Below, piece after piece: positions 26,432 to 36,155 of a DNA stretch of 64,000 bases. A program made the translations under genes and the position numbers. The notes under the pieces were generated by a model, which worked only from the letters and a program-made list of their open reading frames with translations, had not been told where the DNA came from and did not search any database. Source of the stretch: Oribacterium sp. C9 (GTDB taxonomy: Bacteria; Bacillota; Clostridia; Lachnospirales; Lachnospiraceae); NCBI RefSeq assembly GCF_002007235.1, contig NZ_MUHW01000007.1, positions 80,158-144,157 on the forward strand, in the 5' to 3' direction. Numbering within the stretch: the first letter of the stretch is position 1; each line of letters begins with the position of its first letter.

Positions 26432-27604
26432 TTAAGCTAATGCATGCATGATATTGGCACACAGTACCGCAAGAGGTGTACCTACAACGTAGCCCATGAG
26501 AGCCATGAGGATACCTACAGGAACGAGGGATCCTGAGTAAGAACCTGCAAGTACAGGTGCAGATGCTGTACCGCCGATATTGGCAAGTGATGCAACTCCG
26601 GCAGTAAAGAGATCAAGCTTGAGTACACGGCAGATAACAAGCATGAGAACTGCATGAATAGCAAGAATGATAAAGCCTGTGAGTATCCATGCAGGTGCGT
26701 CGCCGAGCTCCAGAAGACTTGCACGGCTTGCCAGAAGACCGATTACCGAATAAAGGAGCAGGTTGGAAACTTCTGCAGAACCAGGAACCTTACCAAGCGG
26801 TGTAACTGCTGCTATAAGTGAAACAGCTGTAATGAAAAGAACTGTCCATGTTGCCTTATCCGAGAAACCGGTTGCATCATACAGTGCAGTACCTACATTT
26901 GATGCGATGGCACTTGCAAGGAATGCTGAACCTATGAGAAGGATGAGGCTCTGGAATGTGATCTTGCTGGTGTTTGACTTTGCCTCTTCCTCAAGCTTTG
27001 ATGAAACCTCATCAAGCTTTGAAGTATCTGCCTTGGTCCACTTGTTGAACTTAGGTGCCAGCTGAATAGCCCACAGCAGAAACATTACCCAGAGTGAATA
27101 GTCGATGGAATCGATGACAAGGGCATAACCCATATCTGCTTCGCTGATATTGAGGGCTGCCTGAACTGCCACCATGTTTCCCGAACCGCCAATCCACGAT
27201 CCGCAGAGAGCTCCGAGACCCATCCATGCATCACTTCCGATGGTACCCTTCATCAGAACAAAAGCAACGATAAAGCCGATGATGATAGTTACTGTCGCGG
27301 AGAAAAATCCGATGAGCATCTTCGGTCCGAGCTTCAGAACTTTTCTGATATCACATCTCAAAAGCATGGCGAAGATCATCGCATATGTCAGATTGTTCTT
27401 TAACGCGCTGTAGGCAGGCTTTGTTTCAGCCATATCCCATACCTTCAAGGTGCAGAGAAGCATAGCGATAAGGTAACAGAGAACAACTGCAGGCACATAC
27501 TTAAAGAATTTCTGAAGACCGCCTGTGGCATGATGTGACAGCGTTACCAATACAGCCGCCATAAACAGCAGTACAGCAACATAAGTGAAACCATTAGTAA
27601 TCAT
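26432..27604 (-). CDS. DUF819-family permease-like membrane protein
   Basis: A 390-residue membrane protein with about ten hydrophobic segments, matching the DUF819 (YjcL-like) family. Signature stretches are GALCGSWIGGSGNMVAVQ and, in the second half, ASLANIGGTASAPVLAGSY, two related glycine-rich motifs as expected of an inverted-repeat transporter fold. A cytoplasmic loop (about 195-225, EEEAKSNTSK) divides the halves. The family has been linked to peptide or amino-acid use by context, and pepD downstream agrees, but transport is not established. GGGGG 6 bases before the ATG at 27604 sets the start; a TTG at 27610 is in frame. Confidence 0.82.
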   Translation of the reverse strand: MITNGFTYVAVLLFMAAVLVTLSHHATGGLQKFFKYVPAVVLCYLIAMLLCTLKVWDMAETKPAYSALKNNLTYAMIFAMLLRCDIRKVLKLGPKMLIGFFSATVTIIIGFIVAFVLMKGTIGSDAWMGLGALCGSWIGGSGNMVAVQAALNISEADMGYALVIDSIDYSLWVMFLLWAIQLAPKFNKWTKADTSKLDEVSSKLEEEAKSNTSKITFQSLILLIGSAFLASAIASNVGTALYDATGFSDKATWTVLFITAVSLIAAVTPLGKVPGSAEVSNLLLYSVIGLLASRASLLELGDAPAWILTGFIILAIHAVLMLVICRVLKLDLFTAGVASLANIGGTASAPVLAGSYSGSLVPVGILMALMGYVVGTPLAVLCANIMHALA

Positions 27605-27740
27605 AAACAACCCCCTTCAAAGTTATTTTGCCGATACAAAATTTAAAATCCTGAAAAATAATCATCACTCATTTAATACTTTGCATCTTGACATTATTTT
27701 TAACAATTATATCACCGTAATTTAAGATTTGTCGCTAAAA

Positions 27741-27778
27741 AAATGGTGGGGAAAAGCATAAACTTTTCACCCACCATT
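27741..27778 (-). terminator. Intrinsic terminator after the GH5 gene
   Basis: AATGGTGGG-GAAAAG pairs with CTTTTC-CCCACCATT, followed on the minus strand by TTTTTT. It ends the cello-oligosaccharide operon. Confidence 0.88.
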
Positions 27779-27867
27779 GAGCATTCATAATATTAAGATA
27801 AATGTGCTCACGACACAGTCTGTGATCACCGGCTTCATCGAAAAACATCGATGCAGTAAATGATACA

Positions 27868-28890
27868 TCATTGTGTCAGAAGCTGCAAGAGTTCATTTCT
27901 TATACCGGCATAATGCTCCTGATTTATTCCGAAATCCATATTCTTATATGTCCAGAGAGCACATCCTATATTCTCTTCGGAAAAGATAGTCATCACATCC
28001 CGGAACCATCGAAGCGTATCCTCTGACGGAGCCTGGTCTATGACTCCGAACTCTCCCACATAAAGAGGTGCACCCTTCTCTTTTGCCGCATCCACAGCTA
28101 CATTTACCATAGACCTCAGGTATGAGATATTCATCTCATCATACTGTCTGTCCAGGACATTCTGCCCCTGGGCGCCCAGGATGCGGGATTTCTCTTTGTA
28201 TATCTCATAGCTGTCAGGATAATGTACATCCCCTATCTCTTTCATAACAGGCATCCAGTGTGCCCACTGATGTGTGAACACCAGAGGCTCATAAAAATGG
28301 AACGTAAACAGTATCCTGTCATCCGCAGGTTTCTCCAGATACTTTATGGTTCCGGCACTGTTCCACTGTATACCGCCGTAGATTATCCATGCATCCTTTG
28401 AGAAATTTCTGATAACCGAAACCGCCTTCTTTATGAGAGCATTCCAGGCATCGGCATTCTCATCCTCCACTACTTCATTCAGAAGCTCAAAGGCGAGATC
28501 TTTGCATCCCGAAAATTCCTTCGCTATAGCCTCCCAGAGCTTAAGGAATCTTCCCTGAACCTTTTCATCCGTGAACAGGCGATTCTTCTCCGAATCACCT
28601 GCGTCATTGAAATCATAGCCATATGCCTTGTGGAGATCGAGTATAACAGGAAGCTTCTGTCCCTCGCACCATGATATCACCTCATGTACTCTTTCAAAGC
28701 CTTTATCCTTCCGAACCCCTTCTTCAGTTTCAAACACTTCATAATCTATAGGAAGCCGGATGTGATCAAAGCCCATTTCTCTGATCCTTACGATATCCTC
28801 TTCCTTTATGAAGCTGTCGTAATGCTTTTCTTCATGAGTACACTGTGATAAAAATCCGCCTAAATTTATACCTCTCCTCAGTGACGTCAT
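27868..28890 (-). CDS. Cytoplasmic GH5 beta-glycosidase
   Basis: A 340-residue GH5 catalytic domain with no signal peptide, so it acts inside the cell on imported oligosaccharides. The N-terminus RRGINLGGFLSQ and DHIRLPIDYEVF are typical. The acid/base Glu is in AFELLNEVVED (about residue 144), substrate His/Tyr in FTFHFYEPLVFTH, and the nucleophile Glu in LYVGEFGVID (about 285). It probably cleaves cello- or beta-gluco-oligosaccharides, supplying the adjacent phosphorylase. Mannan or beta-1,3-glucan activity cannot be excluded. It overlaps the permease gene by 4 bases (ATGA) and is last in the operon. Confidence 0.88.
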   Translation of the reverse strand: MTSLRRGINLGGFLSQCTHEEKHYDSFIKEEDIVRIREMGFDHIRLPIDYEVFETEEGVRKDKGFERVHEVISWCEGQKLPVILDLHKAYGYDFNDAGDSEKNRLFTDEKVQGRFLKLWEAIAKEFSGCKDLAFELLNEVVEDENADAWNALIKKAVSVIRNFSKDAWIIYGGIQWNSAGTIKYLEKPADDRILFTFHFYEPLVFTHQWAHWMPVMKEIGDVHYPDSYEIYKEKSRILGAQGQNVLDRQYDEMNISYLRSMVNVAVDAAKEKGAPLYVGEFGVIDQAPSEDTLRWFRDVMTIFSEENIGCALWTYKNMDFGINQEHYAGIRNELLQLLTQ

Positions 28891-29747
28891 TCCTTGACTC
28901 CTCCTAATGTTACACCTTCAACTATGAACTTCGATAACAAGATGTAAACGAAGATGATAGGAACGATGGCTATGGTTATGAGCATGTAAACCTTTCCCAT
29001 ATCAAACTTAAGGAAGTCCGCACTTCTGAGAGAAGCGATAAGGATAGGCAATGTCTTTTTCTTCTGTGTGCTGAGCACCAGTGCAGGAATGAAGTAGTTA
29101 TTCCATGAAGTTACGAAAGCAAATATCGCCTGAACCGCCATAGCAGGCTTCATAACAGGAAGCACGATGCTGTTAAATGTTCTGAACTCGCTGGCACCGT
29201 CTATTCTCGAAGCCTCCACCAGAGACATAGGAAGTGATGACTGCATGTAGCTGTACATAAAATAGAAAACAGACGGTGCCGCTATGGATGGAAGTATAAG
29301 AGGAAAAAATGTATCTTCCATATTCATCTTTGTGATCAGACGCAGGAATCCAAGTGCTGACACCTGTGTAGGCATTACCAGAATAAGCATGATAAAGATA
29401 AATGCCGCTTTCTTGAGCCTGAAATCATAGGCGTAAAGTCCGTATGCTGTCAATGCTGAGAAATAGCACGAAAGTATAGCCGAGAAGGACGATACGATGA
29501 GGGAGTTGACGATACCGTTGAAGATAGGAACATTGGCATCATGTGCAACGTTTGTGAGATTCTTTATGAATGCCGCACCCGGAATAGCCGAGAATCCCTT
29601 CTGTATATCCACATGCTCTCTTGTTGAGTTGATCAACAGAATATAAAAGAAGAAAAGACACAGGAATGATAAAACAGTCAGTAGAACATATGCTGCTACG
29701 GTTCTGATTTTTGCCTCTGTGATCTCTCTTTGCTTTAATGCATACAT
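28887..29747 (-). CDS. Carbohydrate ABC transporter permease, MalG/MsmG type
   Basis: A 286-residue inner-membrane permease with six TM helices. The EAA loop that docks the ATPase reads VEASRIDGASEFRTFNSIVLPVM near residue 180 (EAA-x3-G form). AAGGAGGG precedes the ATG, and the upstream permease stops 12 bases earlier. No ATPase gene lies in the operon, so a shared MsmK-like ATPase from elsewhere is expected. With its partner permease and binding protein it should import cello-oligosaccharides. Confidence 0.92.
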   Translation of the reverse strand: MYALKQREITEAKIRTVAAYVLLTVLSFLCLFFFYILLINSTREHVDIQKGFSAIPGAAFIKNLTNVAHDANVPIFNGIVNSLIVSSFSAILSCYFSALTAYGLYAYDFRLKKAAFIFIMLILVMPTQVSALGFLRLITKMNMEDTFFPLILPSIAAPSVFYFMYSYMQSSLPMSLVEASRIDGASEFRTFNSIVLPVMKPAMAVQAIFAFVTSWNNYFIPALVLSTQKKKTLPILIASLRSADFLKFDMGKVYMLITIAIVPIIFVYILLSKFIVEGVTLGGVKE

Positions 29748-29759
29748 ACCGCTCCCTCC

Positions 29760-30773
29760 TTATAACTTGTCTCTGTCTCTACGCTTCTTTGACTTTCCGT
29801 TATCTTCACCGTTCATCGAGAAATAAACGCAAAGACAAAGGATCGCACAAACCACGAACAATACAACCGAAAGTGCACCTGCCATACCATAGTTCTTGTT
29901 GAACAGATGCTTGTTCAGATACATGATGATGGTCATGGAGGTTCTGTCCGGACCTCCTGTTCCGTCTGTAAGGATCTGAGGTACATCGAACATCTGGAGA
30001 CCGCCGATCATGGATGTGATGAACACATATACAAGGATAGGCTTGATATTCGGTAATGTAATATAGAAAAAAGTCTCACGGTGATTACAGCCATCCAGCT
30101 CTGCCGCTTCAAAGAGTGAGGGGTTAATGCCCATTACCGCAGCCATGAGTATGATGGTGGTATTTCCGAACCACATAAGGAAGTTCATGGAAGCAACGAG
30201 ACCTCTGGTCCCCCAGACTTCAGCAAGAAAACGATATGGCTTTGAAAGAATTCCTGAATCAACAAGGAAAGAATTGACCGGCCCAATATCCGAGAAAAGT
30301 GCGAAGAATAACATGGAAAATGCACTTGCCATGATCAGGTTAGGCATATAGATAATTACCTTAAATAACTGCTTGCCTTTGATCCTGAGTCTTACATCTG
30401 TGAACCAGGCTGCAAGAATGAGGGATACCGTGATCTGTGGCAGGAATCCCATCAGCCAGAGTATAAATGTGTTTCCCATATACTTGGGAAGATCTGTTTC
30501 AAAAAGAGTTTTGTAATTATCAAGTCCTACAAATGTAGGTCCGATATCTCTGAGTCCTGATCTGTAGTATTCAAAAAAGCTGTAATAGATAGTTGAAGCT
30601 AAAGGAATCAGCTGAAATATCGCAAATGTTATAAAGAACGGGAGGATAAATATATATCCCCATTTTGAATAGTCTACCTTTTTGTTTTTAACTGTTTTTG
30701 TGTCTGACATACTGATCTCCGTTCCGCTGTCCCTCATGACATCATCTGCAGTGATGGAAACTCTGTTTTTCAC
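29760..30773 (-). CDS. Carbohydrate ABC transporter permease, MalF/MsmF type
   Basis: A 337-residue permease with an N-terminal cytoplasmic extension (about 45 residues) and six TM helices. The EAA loop is FEAAELDGCNHRETFFYITLPN. It forms the heterodimeric channel with the MalG-type partner. The frame opens at 30794, but AGGAGG followed by 6 bases and GTG at 30773 marks the likely start, giving MKNRVSITADD. Confidence 0.9.
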   Translation of the reverse strand: MKNRVSITADDVMRDSGTEISMSDTKTVKNKKVDYSKWGYIFILPFFITFAIFQLIPLASTIYYSFFEYYRSGLRDIGPTFVGLDNYKTLFETDLPKYMGNTFILWLMGFLPQITVSLILAAWFTDVRLRIKGKQLFKVIIYMPNLIMASAFSMLFFALFSDIGPVNSFLVDSGILSKPYRFLAEVWGTRGLVASMNFLMWFGNTTIILMAAVMGINPSLFEAAELDGCNHRETFFYITLPNIKPILVYVFITSMIGGLQMFDVPQILTDGTGGPDRTSMTIIMYLNKHLFNKNYGMAGALSVVLFVVCAILCLCVYFSMNGEDNGKSKKRRDRDKL

Positions 30774-30797
30774 GCTATCCCTCCTGACAATCAACTC

Positions 30798-30821
30798 AGG
30801 GTGGGGTATCCCACCCTGAAA
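30798..30821 (-). other. Intercistronic hairpin between binding protein and permease genes
   Basis: A 10-bp perfect GC-rich stem, TCAGGGTGGG with CCCACCCTGA, around 4 bases and without a U-run. Such hairpins stabilise the upstream mRNA so that binding protein exceeds permease; that role is inferred. Confidence 0.6.
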
Positions 30822-30903
30822 TACCTTATCCAGCCATTTATATCGGGCAACTACTTATTATCCTGCTCTCGAACAAGCATCAAAAGCTTACATCGATTCC
30901 TTC

Positions 30904-32271
30904 TTATGTAGGCCAAGCTACGTCTGTGATCTCCGGATATGCTTCCTTTATAGAGGTCTCAAAGTTCTGCTTTGCAGTATCGAGGTCTACATTACCATTG
31001 AAGTAATCCTTCATAGCTCTCTGTATAAGCTCATTACATCCCTGATCATATGGTGAGATGTTGCTCATATCAATCTTTTCTGCAGTCTCTGAGAAAAGTG
31101 CTACATGGTTCTCTCCGCCAAGGAAATCTGAGCCGAAGTTCTTATCTTCAGCGATATCCTTCATACCTGAGATCGTATTGGTATAATCCTGGATCTCCTG
31201 ATCTCTGGTCATGGATTCCATGATCTCGGTATTACATGTGAGCTGCTCCATGATGTCCTTTATGTCATCAGCATTGTCGGTTCCCTGTGCTGCACAGAGC
31301 CATGTTCCGCCCCAGTAGTATGGTGCAGGTCCATAGCATACTGCCCAGTCACCGAAGCCCTTCTCTCCTGCATTTCCGAGAAGTGTGAAGTTGATGCCCC
31401 ATGTTGAATAGAAGAATCCAAATACATCACCGTCAGCGCCCTGATCTGATGCCCAGCCGTCATCCCAGAGAGAGGTCTTGTTATTGTAGCCCTTATCTGT
31501 GTAAGCCTTGGTCTGCTCTATCCAGCGCATGATGTTCTTATCTACATTTACTGTTGTTCCTGTTACCCATGGAGCAGAAACATTGTTAGAGAATGTACGA
31601 TATGAATCATCAAAACCGGAAAGCATCTTGTAGCCCTTGTCATGAGCCTTTGCGGCTACCTCATCAAACTTATCCCAGTTTGCGAGAGCTTCCTGAACCT
31701 TATCAGGATCATCTGTTCCGAGAACTGCCTTTGCGATGGATCTTCTGTATGCAAAAAGTCCCGGTGTAGCCTGCCAGGTTGTTCCCTTCTGAACACCATC
31801 TACAGAAACGATATCCTTTGTATACTGATACTGATCAGCAAGCTCTTCCTTGGTAAGTCCGATATCCTTCTGAATGTCCAGAGTATAATCGGAATCTACA
31901 TACTTCAATGCATAGTCAGCCTCTACCAGGAACATATCGATCTTATCATCGGCAGCTGCCTTTGCCTGTGCGATCAGAGCCTCATCAAGCTTGTTCTGAT
32001 AGTTGTTGTTTACGTTCTCATTGATGGTCCACTTTACAACTGTTCCATCCTTAAGTGTTGTAGTTGCCTTGTCACTTGATACTTCGGCAACACCCGGATA
32101 GAAGTCGTTGAAACGGGAACGGAATTCCTCATTCCAGCACCAGATGTTAAGTACTTTACCACCATTCGAAACACTCACACCGGCAGGAATATTTTTATGT
32201 CCGCATCCTGTCAAACCTACCATCGTTGCTCCCAGTAAAAGAGCTGTGCCAACCTTCATTACTTTCTTCAT
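30904..32271 (-). CDS. Sugar ABC transporter substrate-binding lipoprotein
   Basis: A 455-residue extracellular solute-binding protein (family 1). The signal peptide ends in a lipobox (MVGLTGCGHKN, lipidated Cys at about residue 23). The mature protein begins with LNIWCWNEEFRSRFND, typical of oligosaccharide binders, and is rich in Trp (YYWGGTWLCAAQ). It lies between the LacI regulator gene and the two permeases. Cello-oligosaccharide or another beta-glucan fragment is the inferred ligand from the GH94 and GH5 context. Confidence 0.93.
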   Translation of the reverse strand: MKKVMKVGTALLLGATMVGLTGCGHKNIPAGVSVSNGGKVLNIWCWNEEFRSRFNDFYPGVAEVSSDKATTTLKDGTVVKWTINENVNNNYQNKLDEALIAQAKAAADDKIDMFLVEADYALKYVDSDYTLDIQKDIGLTKEELADQYQYTKDIVSVDGVQKGTTWQATPGLFAYRRSIAKAVLGTDDPDKVQEALANWDKFDEVAAKAHDKGYKMLSGFDDSYRTFSNNVSAPWVTGTTVNVDKNIMRWIEQTKAYTDKGYNNKTSLWDDGWASDQGADGDVFGFFYSTWGINFTLLGNAGEKGFGDWAVCYGPAPYYWGGTWLCAAQGTDNADDIKDIMEQLTCNTEIMESMTRDQEIQDYTNTISGMKDIAEDKNFGSDFLGGENHVALFSETAEKIDMSNISPYDQGCNELIQRAMKDYFNGNVDLDTAKQNFETSIKEAYPEITDVAWPT

Positions 32272-32385
32272 ACTTCCTCCTATTTCATATTTAAATGTAC
32301 ATGAAAGTGCAAGTGAAACTGTTTATCGGTACGATAGTTCAACCCGCACATCATGCATACATAATTTGTTTCATCTTCATAACTA

Positions 32386-33399
32386 CTACTGAAGAAGATC
32401 CTTTACTGTCTTGCCTTCCTGTATCCTTCCCTGAACCTTTATCTGCTCTGCAATGCTGGTCTTCGGGTTTTCGATGATATCTATAAGCTTCCTTACAGAG
32501 CGGATACCTATCTCCACAGTATCCTGATAATATGTAGTGAGCTTCGGACTCAGGGCTCTCGTTAATCTGATCCCGTCATATCCTACGACGCTCACATCCT
32601 CAGGTATCCTGAGTCCCATCTCTTCGAGTCCCTGTCTTCCTCCTATATATGAGTAGTCATCCGGGAAAATGATGGCTGTGGGACGTTCCTTCTGATCCAT
32701 AAGGATCTTTACGGTATCTCTGCAGCTTTCGATGTCATGGTATCTGGATTCCATGATATAACTGTCGGGAACCTCTATTCCGTTTTCCTCGCAGGCTCTG
32801 TAAAATCCTGAAAGTCGCTTATCAGTAACAGAAGTACTTTCACCGTGGATGAATGCTATCCTTCTGTGTCCATGCTCTATGAGATACTTTGTCAGCTCAT
32901 ATTCACCTTCAACATTGTCCGAAAGCACGCTGCTTCTGTCGTTATAAACATAATCGATGGAAACTGTGGGAATATCGCTGTACACCAGATCCTGAACCGC
33001 CTGACTCTTGAAATCCACACTTGCAACCAGAACTCCGTCACACTTTCTGTATCTTGCATGCTCCAGAAAAGAAGCTTCTCTTCCGGCGATGTTCTTACAT
33101 ATAAAGGTAATGTCATATCCCAGCCTCTCAGCCTCGGTCTTTGCACTGTTAAGTATCTCCGAGAAGAACTCATGGGTAAGTCCACAGCATGTTTCATCTA
33201 TAAAGAGAACTCCGATGTTGTGGGAAACACTGGTCTTCAACTGTTTCGCCGCAGCATTAGGATAATAATTCATCTTTTTTGCTGTCTCTCTGATCAGGTC
33301 GGCTGTTGCTCTTCCGACATCTCCATATCCGTTCAAAGCTTTGCTGACTGTTGCAGTCGATACTCCGCAAGCCTCTGAAATATCCTTTATCGTTACCAT
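32386..33399 (-). CDS. LacI-family transcriptional repressor of the cello-oligosaccharide locus
   Basis: A 337-residue regulator. The N-terminal helix-turn-helix reads TIKDISEACGVSTATVSKALNG, with a hinge helix following, and the periplasmic-binding-protein-like effector domain starts at about residue 60 (HNIGVLFIDETCCG). It is divergent from the GH94 gene and first in the minus-strand operon. The gap holds two copies of one LacI-type operator. The effector is presumably cellobiose or a related sugar. Confidence 0.92.
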   Translation of the reverse strand: MVTIKDISEACGVSTATVSKALNGYGDVGRATADLIRETAKKMNYYPNAAAKQLKTSVSHNIGVLFIDETCCGLTHEFFSEILNSAKTEAERLGYDITFICKNIAGREASFLEHARYRKCDGVLVASVDFKSQAVQDLVYSDIPTVSIDYVYNDRSSVLSDNVEGEYELTKYLIEHGHRRIAFIHGESTSVTDKRLSGFYRACEENGIEVPDSYIMESRYHDIESCRDTVKILMDQKERPTAIIFPDDYSYIGGRQGLEEMGLRIPEDVSVVGYDGIRLTRALSPKLTTYYQDTVEIGIRSVRKLIDIIENPKTSIAEQIKVQGRIQEGKTVKDLLQ

Positions 33400-33420
33400 T
33401 TATCGGGCTCCTTATGCTTC

Positions 33421-33435
33421 CGAAATCGTTTTCGT
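33421..33435 (-). promoter_or_regulatory. LacI-type operator, copy 1
   Basis: CGAAATCGTTTTCGT, the exact complement of copy 2 (33589-33603), with the central CG typical of LacI-family sites. It lies between the lacI promoter and start codon, so it would autoregulate the operon. Confidence 0.8.
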
Positions 33436-33441
33436 ACCTCA

Positions 33442-33470
33442 ATCATAATTCATGTAATTTTCCTAGTCAA
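33442..33470 (-). promoter_or_regulatory. Sigma-A promoter of the lacI-ABC-GH5 operon
   Basis: Minus strand TTGACT (33465-33470) and TATGAT (33442-33447) with 17-base spacing; operator copy 1 begins just downstream. Confidence 0.65.
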
Positions 33471-33546
33471 TTATTGTATTTTAATAATTAACCCGCCATT
33501 CTTTTGTTTATATTGCACATTATTTTTAGGTTTTTAAATAATTTGT

Positions 33547-33574
33547 TTGCAATTATTCAAAAGCCATCTATAAT
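33547..33574 (+). promoter_or_regulatory. Sigma-A promoter of the cellobiose phosphorylase gene
   Basis: TTGCAA (33547-33552) and TATAAT (33569-33574) with 16-base spacing, 45 bases before the ATG; operator copy 2 follows the expected start point. Confidence 0.7.
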
Positions 33575-33588
33575 GAAGTCACGATTCA

Positions 33589-33603
33589 ACGAAAACGATT
33601 TCG
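33589..33603 (+). promoter_or_regulatory. LacI-type operator, copy 2
   Basis: ACGAAAACGATTTCG, identical to copy 1 in inverted orientation, placed at about +8 to +22 of the GH94 transcript as a roadblock site. Confidence 0.8.
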
Positions 33604-33618
33604 CAACAGGAGGAGCAA

Positions 33619-36054
33619 ATGAAATACGGTTATTTTGATGACAGCGCCCGCGAATATGTTATTACCACTCCGGAAACACCTTTACCATGGATCAACTATT
33701 TAGGATGCAAGGAGTTTTTCGGACTTATCTCAAACACTGCCGGAGGCTATGACTTCTATAAAGATGCCAAGCTTTTGAGACTGACTCGTTACCGTTATAA
33801 CAACGTTCCATACGATACAGGCGGACGTTACTATTACATAAAGGACGGTGACTGCATCTGGAATCCGGGCTGGCAGCCGGTACAGACCGAGCTTGACGGC
33901 TATAGCTGTCGTCATGGAATGGGCTACTCTGTCATAGAAGGAGTGAAGAACTCATTAAGAGCCACTCTCACCGCTTTCGTTCCTCTTACAGACTCCTGCG
34001 AGATCAATCAGCTCATACTTAAGAACGAATCCGATGATGTAAAGGAAATAGACATTTTCAGCTTCATAGAGTTCTGTCTCTGGAATGCTGAGGATGATGC
34101 CACGAATTTCCAGAGAAACTATTCAACCGGTGAAGTCGAGATAGCAGGCAGCACTATTTATCACAAGACTGAGTACAGGGAACGCCGTAATCACTTTGCT
34201 TTCTATTCAGTGAACCGTGAGATAACAGGCTTCGACACAGATCGTGCCAGCTTCACAGGCTTCTATCACGGGCTCCATAACCCTGATGTTGTTAAAAGCG
34301 GTGAAAGCAGAAATTCTGTAGCTCACGGCTGGTCTCCTGTAGGAAGTCACCACCTGAAAGTAACATTGGCACCCGGAGAAAGCTACACATCCATCTTCGT
34401 TCTGGGTTACTGCGAGAATCCGGCGGAAGAAAAGTTCGTAGCTCCAAACGTTATCAACAAAAAGCCTGCAGAAAAGCTCCTCGCAAAGTATCAGACTGAT
34501 GAGCAGGTCGAGGCGGCACTTAAGGAATTAAAGGAATACTGGGACAAGCTTCTTTCTGTTTATTCCGTAAAAACAGGAAACGAGAAGCTGAACCGTTCAG
34601 TCAATATCTGGAATCAGTACCAGTGCATGGTCACCTTCAACATGAGCCGCTCTGCAAGCTATTTTGAAAGCGGTATGGGACGCGGCATGGGATTCAGAGA
34701 CTCTTCTCAGGATCTCCTGGGATTCGTGCACCTCATCCCGGAGCGCGCAAGAGAAAGGATCCTGGACATCGCCAGCACCCAGTTCGAGGACGGTTCCGCA
34801 TATCACCAGTACCAGCCTCTTACAAAGACCGGAAACCTCAATGTAGGCTCTGGCTTCAACGATGACCCGATGTGGCTTATCGCCGGAACAGGTGCATATA
34901 TCAGAGAAACCGGAGATTTTTCGATCCTCGATGAGATCTGTGATTTTGATAATGACTCAACCAAGGCTGCTCCTCTCCTCGAGCATCTGAGAAGAAGCTT
35001 CAATTACATAGTCAACCACAAGGGGCCTCACGCTCTTCCGCTCATCGGACGTGCAGACTGGAATGACTGTCTGAATCTCAACTGCTTTTCCGAGACACCG
35101 GGCGAAAGCTTCCAGACCACAGGACCTTCTGAGGGACCTGTTGCGGAAAGCGTATTTATAGCGGGTCTTTTCGTGAAATACGGAAAGGAATATGTAAGCA
35201 TCCTCAGACATCTGAATCTGAATGATGAGGCCGATAAGTGCACTGAAGAGATCGAGCTCATGACTGAGGCAATCGAAACTGCCGGTTGGGACGGCGAATG
35301 GTTCGTCCGCGCATACGACGCCTATTCAAATCCTGTAGGAAGCCACGTATGCGAGGAAGGTCAGATCTTCATCGAGCCACAGGGCATGTGCATAATCGGT
35401 GGTGTCGGTGTAGAAAACGGCATGGCTGAGAGGGCACTGAAGAGCGTCGAAGAACGTCTCGATACAAAATACGGTATCATGCTTAACCAGCCTGCATATA
35501 CAAGATATCATGTCGAGCTTGGTGAGATCTCCTCTTATCCGCCAGGATACAAGGAGAATGCAGGTATCTTCTGCCACAACAATCCATGGATCGCATGCGC
35601 CGAGACCATGGTGGGACACGGAAGCAGAGCCTTTGAGGTATACAGAAAAACAAATCCGGTTTTCCTTGAGGATATAGGTGATATACACCGTACTGAGCCT
35701 TACGCATACTGCCAGATGGTTGCAGGTAAGGATGCACCGAGTCACGGAGAAGGAAAGAACAGCTGGCTCACAGGTACCGCGGCATGGACCTTCACTACCA
35801 TAAGCCAGTTCATCCTGGGTGTGACACCTGACTTTGACGGTCTGCGCATTAACCCATGCATACCTTCGGATGTTGAAAGCTACGATGTTGTCCGCAAGTT
35901 CCGCGGTAAGACATACAGAATCCATGTTGAGAATCCTTCACATGTCGAAAAGGGTGTGAAAGAATTCTACGTGGACGGAGAACTCCACTCAGGTAATCTC
36001 ATCACACCTGAGATGGGCGGTCATGAAGTTGATATAAGAGTTATTTTAGGATAA
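33619..36054 (+). CDS. Cellobiose phosphorylase (GH94)
   Basis: An 811-residue GH94 enzyme that splits cellobiose with phosphate into glucose 1-phosphate and glucose. The sequence tracks the Cellvibrio gilvus enzyme along its whole length: the start ([20 protein letters not shown]), [19 protein letters not shown] block, [11 protein letters not shown], and the catalytic acid Asp in [15 protein letters not shown]. The phosphate-site His and Thr lie in [12 protein letters not shown]. No signal peptide: it is cytoplasmic. AGGAGG is 8 bases before the ATG. It pairs functionally with the divergent ABC/GH5 operon under the same operator. Confidence 0.96.
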   Translation: MKYGYFDDSAREYVITTPETPLPWINYLGCKEFFGLISNTAGGYDFYKDAKLLRLTRYRYNNVPYDTGGRYYYIKDGDCIWNPGWQPVQTELDGYSCRHGMGYSVIEGVKNSLRATLTAFVPLTDSCEINQLILKNESDDVKEIDIFSFIEFCLWNAEDDATNFQRNYSTGEVEIAGSTIYHKTEYRERRNHFAFYSVNREITGFDTDRASFTGFYHGLHNPDVVKSGESRNSVAHGWSPVGSHHLKVTLAPGESYTSIFVLGYCENPAEEKFVAPNVINKKPAEKLLAKYQTDEQVEAALKELKEYWDKLLSVYSVKTGNEKLNRSVNIWNQYQCMVTFNMSRSASYFESGMGRGMGFRDSSQDLLGFVHLIPERARERILDIASTQFEDGSAYHQYQPLTKTGNLNVGSGFNDDPMWLIAGTGAYIRETGDFSILDEICDFDNDSTKAAPLLEHLRRSFNYIVNHKGPHALPLIGRADWNDCLNLNCFSETPGESFQTTGPSEGPVAESVFIAGLFVKYGKEYVSILRHLNLNDEADKCTEEIELMTEAIETAGWDGEWFVRAYDAYSNPVGSHVCEEGQIFIEPQGMCIIGGVGVENGMAERALKSVEERLDTKYGIMLNQPAYTRYHVELGEISSYPPGYKENAGIFCHNNPWIACAETMVGHGSRAFEVYRKTNPVFLEDIGDIHRTEPYAYCQMVAGKDAPSHGEGKNSWLTGTAAWTFTTISQFILGVTPDFDGLRINPCIPSDVESYDVVRKFRGKTYRIHVENPSHVEKGVKEFYVDGELHSGNLITPEMGGHEVDIRVILG

Positions 36055-36107
36055 AGATATACTCTCCAACCCCAAAAATATATCCTTAAAATTACTTCTT
36101 TATATAA

Positions 36108-36155
36108 AGCAAAAGTCCCTTAGGCGTTTTAATCGCCCAAGGGACTTTTGCTTTT
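36108..36155. terminator. Bidirectional terminator between GH94 and yjdF genes
   Basis: AGCAAAAGTCCCTT-GGCG pairs with CGCC-AAGGGACTTTTGCT and ends in T-runs both ways. Confidence 0.9.

Noticed and set aside
27868..28890. GH5 enzyme as a secreted cellulase
   Set aside because: There is no signal peptide and it is the last gene of an uptake operon, so an intracellular oligosaccharidase is more likely.
35326..35925. 199-codon antisense frame in the GH94 gene
   Set aside because: Shadow of the cellobiose phosphorylase reading frame; no ribosome site or motif.
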